Under the pieces are notes generated by a model. The model did not search any database and was not told the origin of the DNA. It saw only the letters and a program-made list of their open reading frames with translations. The translations under genes were made by a program, and so were the position numbers. Positions 14,594 to 15,044 of a DNA stretch of 15,044 nucleotides are shown here, piece by piece. The first letter of the stretch is position 1. Each line of letters opens with the position of its first letter. The stretch is taken from positions 1 to 15,044 of the forward strand of contig JAGRLX010000104.1 of assembly GCA_020441605.1 (NCBI GenBank), given 5' to 3'. This stretch comes from Alphaproteobacteria bacterium. GTDB lineage: Bacteria; Pseudomonadota; Alphaproteobacteria; Rhizobiales; Aestuariivirgaceae.

Positions 14594-15044
14594 TCACTCC
14601 GCGACGGCTTCTTCCGCCGGCGGCTCCTCGGACGCGCCGATGTCGACGCCCTGCCCGGTCTGGGCCAGCGAGATGCCCTCAATGCAGGCCCGGCTGATCA
14701 GATCGCAGTAGAGCGCCACAGCACGGCCGGCGTCGTCATTGCCGGGGATCGGATAGGTGACACCGGCCGGGTCGCTGTTGGTGTCGATCACCGCGATCAC
14801 CGGGATGCCAAGCCGGTTGGCTTCCTTGATGGCGATCTGTTCCTTGTTGGTGTCGATCACGAACAGAAGGTCGGGGGTGCCGCCCATGTCCTTGATACCG
14901 CCGAGCGCCTTGTCGAGCTTCTCCTTCTCGCGGGTCAGGCTGAGCACTTCACGCTTGGTGAGGCCGGCGCCCTCCTTCGCGACCATCTCGTCGAGATGGC
15001 GCAGATGCTTGATCGAGTTGGAAATGGTCTTCCAGTTGGTGAGC
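14594..15044 (-). CDS. rpsB: 30S ribosomal protein S2 (C-terminal part, cut by window edge)
   Basis: Structural protein of the small ribosomal subunit. About 149 C-terminal residues are present; the N-terminal 100 or so and the start lie beyond the right edge. Family motifs seen are [40 protein letters not shown] with [14 protein letters not shown], and [20 protein letters not shown]. The protein ends in an acidic, Glu/Ala/Pro-rich tail ([12 protein letters not shown]), usual in alphaproteobacteria. tsf follows after 75 bases on the same strand, the standard rpsB-tsf operon. Confidence 0.98.
   Translation of the reverse strand, partial: LTNWKTISNSIKHLRHLDEMVAKEGAGLTKREVLSLTREKEKLDKALGGIKDMGGTPDLLFVIDTNKEQIAIKEANRLGIPVIAVIDTNSDPAGVTYPIPGNDDAGRAVALYCDLISRACIEGISLAQTGQGVDIGASEEPPAEEAVAE

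Overview
The window looks like chromosomal, housekeeping-type DNA from a GC-rich alphaproteobacterium. The evidence is the gene order erpA/dgt/argS, an EipB-family (DUF1849) envelope protein, a Pam18-like membrane J-protein next to a small VWA protein, a phasin with PhaR-type sites, and rpsB-tsf. I cannot name the genus. I see no insertion sequence, phage, plasmid, CRISPR or integron signature, and codon use looks even throughout.

Left part (1-3800): dgt and argS (cut by the left edge) run leftwards as a likely operon. Divergent from dgt, erpA (Fe-S carrier) and an exonuclease III gene run rightwards and end at a strong bidirectional hairpin. Middle-left (3820-5941): a phasin gene runs leftwards from a well-formed sigma70-type promoter with a PhaR-like operator in its spacer and a second one upstream. 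Facing away is an exported D,D-carboxypeptidase with a C-terminal SPOR domain. Middle (5917-8221): a leftward three-gene operon encodes an EipB-like periplasmic protein, a VWA protein and a membrane J-domain protein. Its last gene overlaps the carboxypeptidase gene tail to tail by 25 bases.

Middle-right (8312-12081): a tightly packed rightward operon encodes a 2-hydroxyacid dehydrogenase, a RidA-family deaminase, a glycerophosphodiester phosphodiesterase, a FemAB/GNAT-like acyltransferase and a HIT hydrolase. A LuxR-type regulator gene (12220-13350) follows on the same strand. Right end (13540-15044): a bidirectional terminator, then tsf and rpsB (cut by the right edge), both leftwards.

Themes are cell-envelope upkeep (carboxypeptidase, EipB, FemAB-like enzyme, J-protein), metabolite and nucleotide clean-up (Dgt, RidA, HIT, GDPD) and translation (ArgS, EF-Ts, S2). 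I did not find a clearly new defence or mobile system. The parts most worth a second look are the phasin promoter, the EipB-VWA-J-protein operon, the apparently leaderless erpA and the RidA-GDPD-FemAB-HIT operon.
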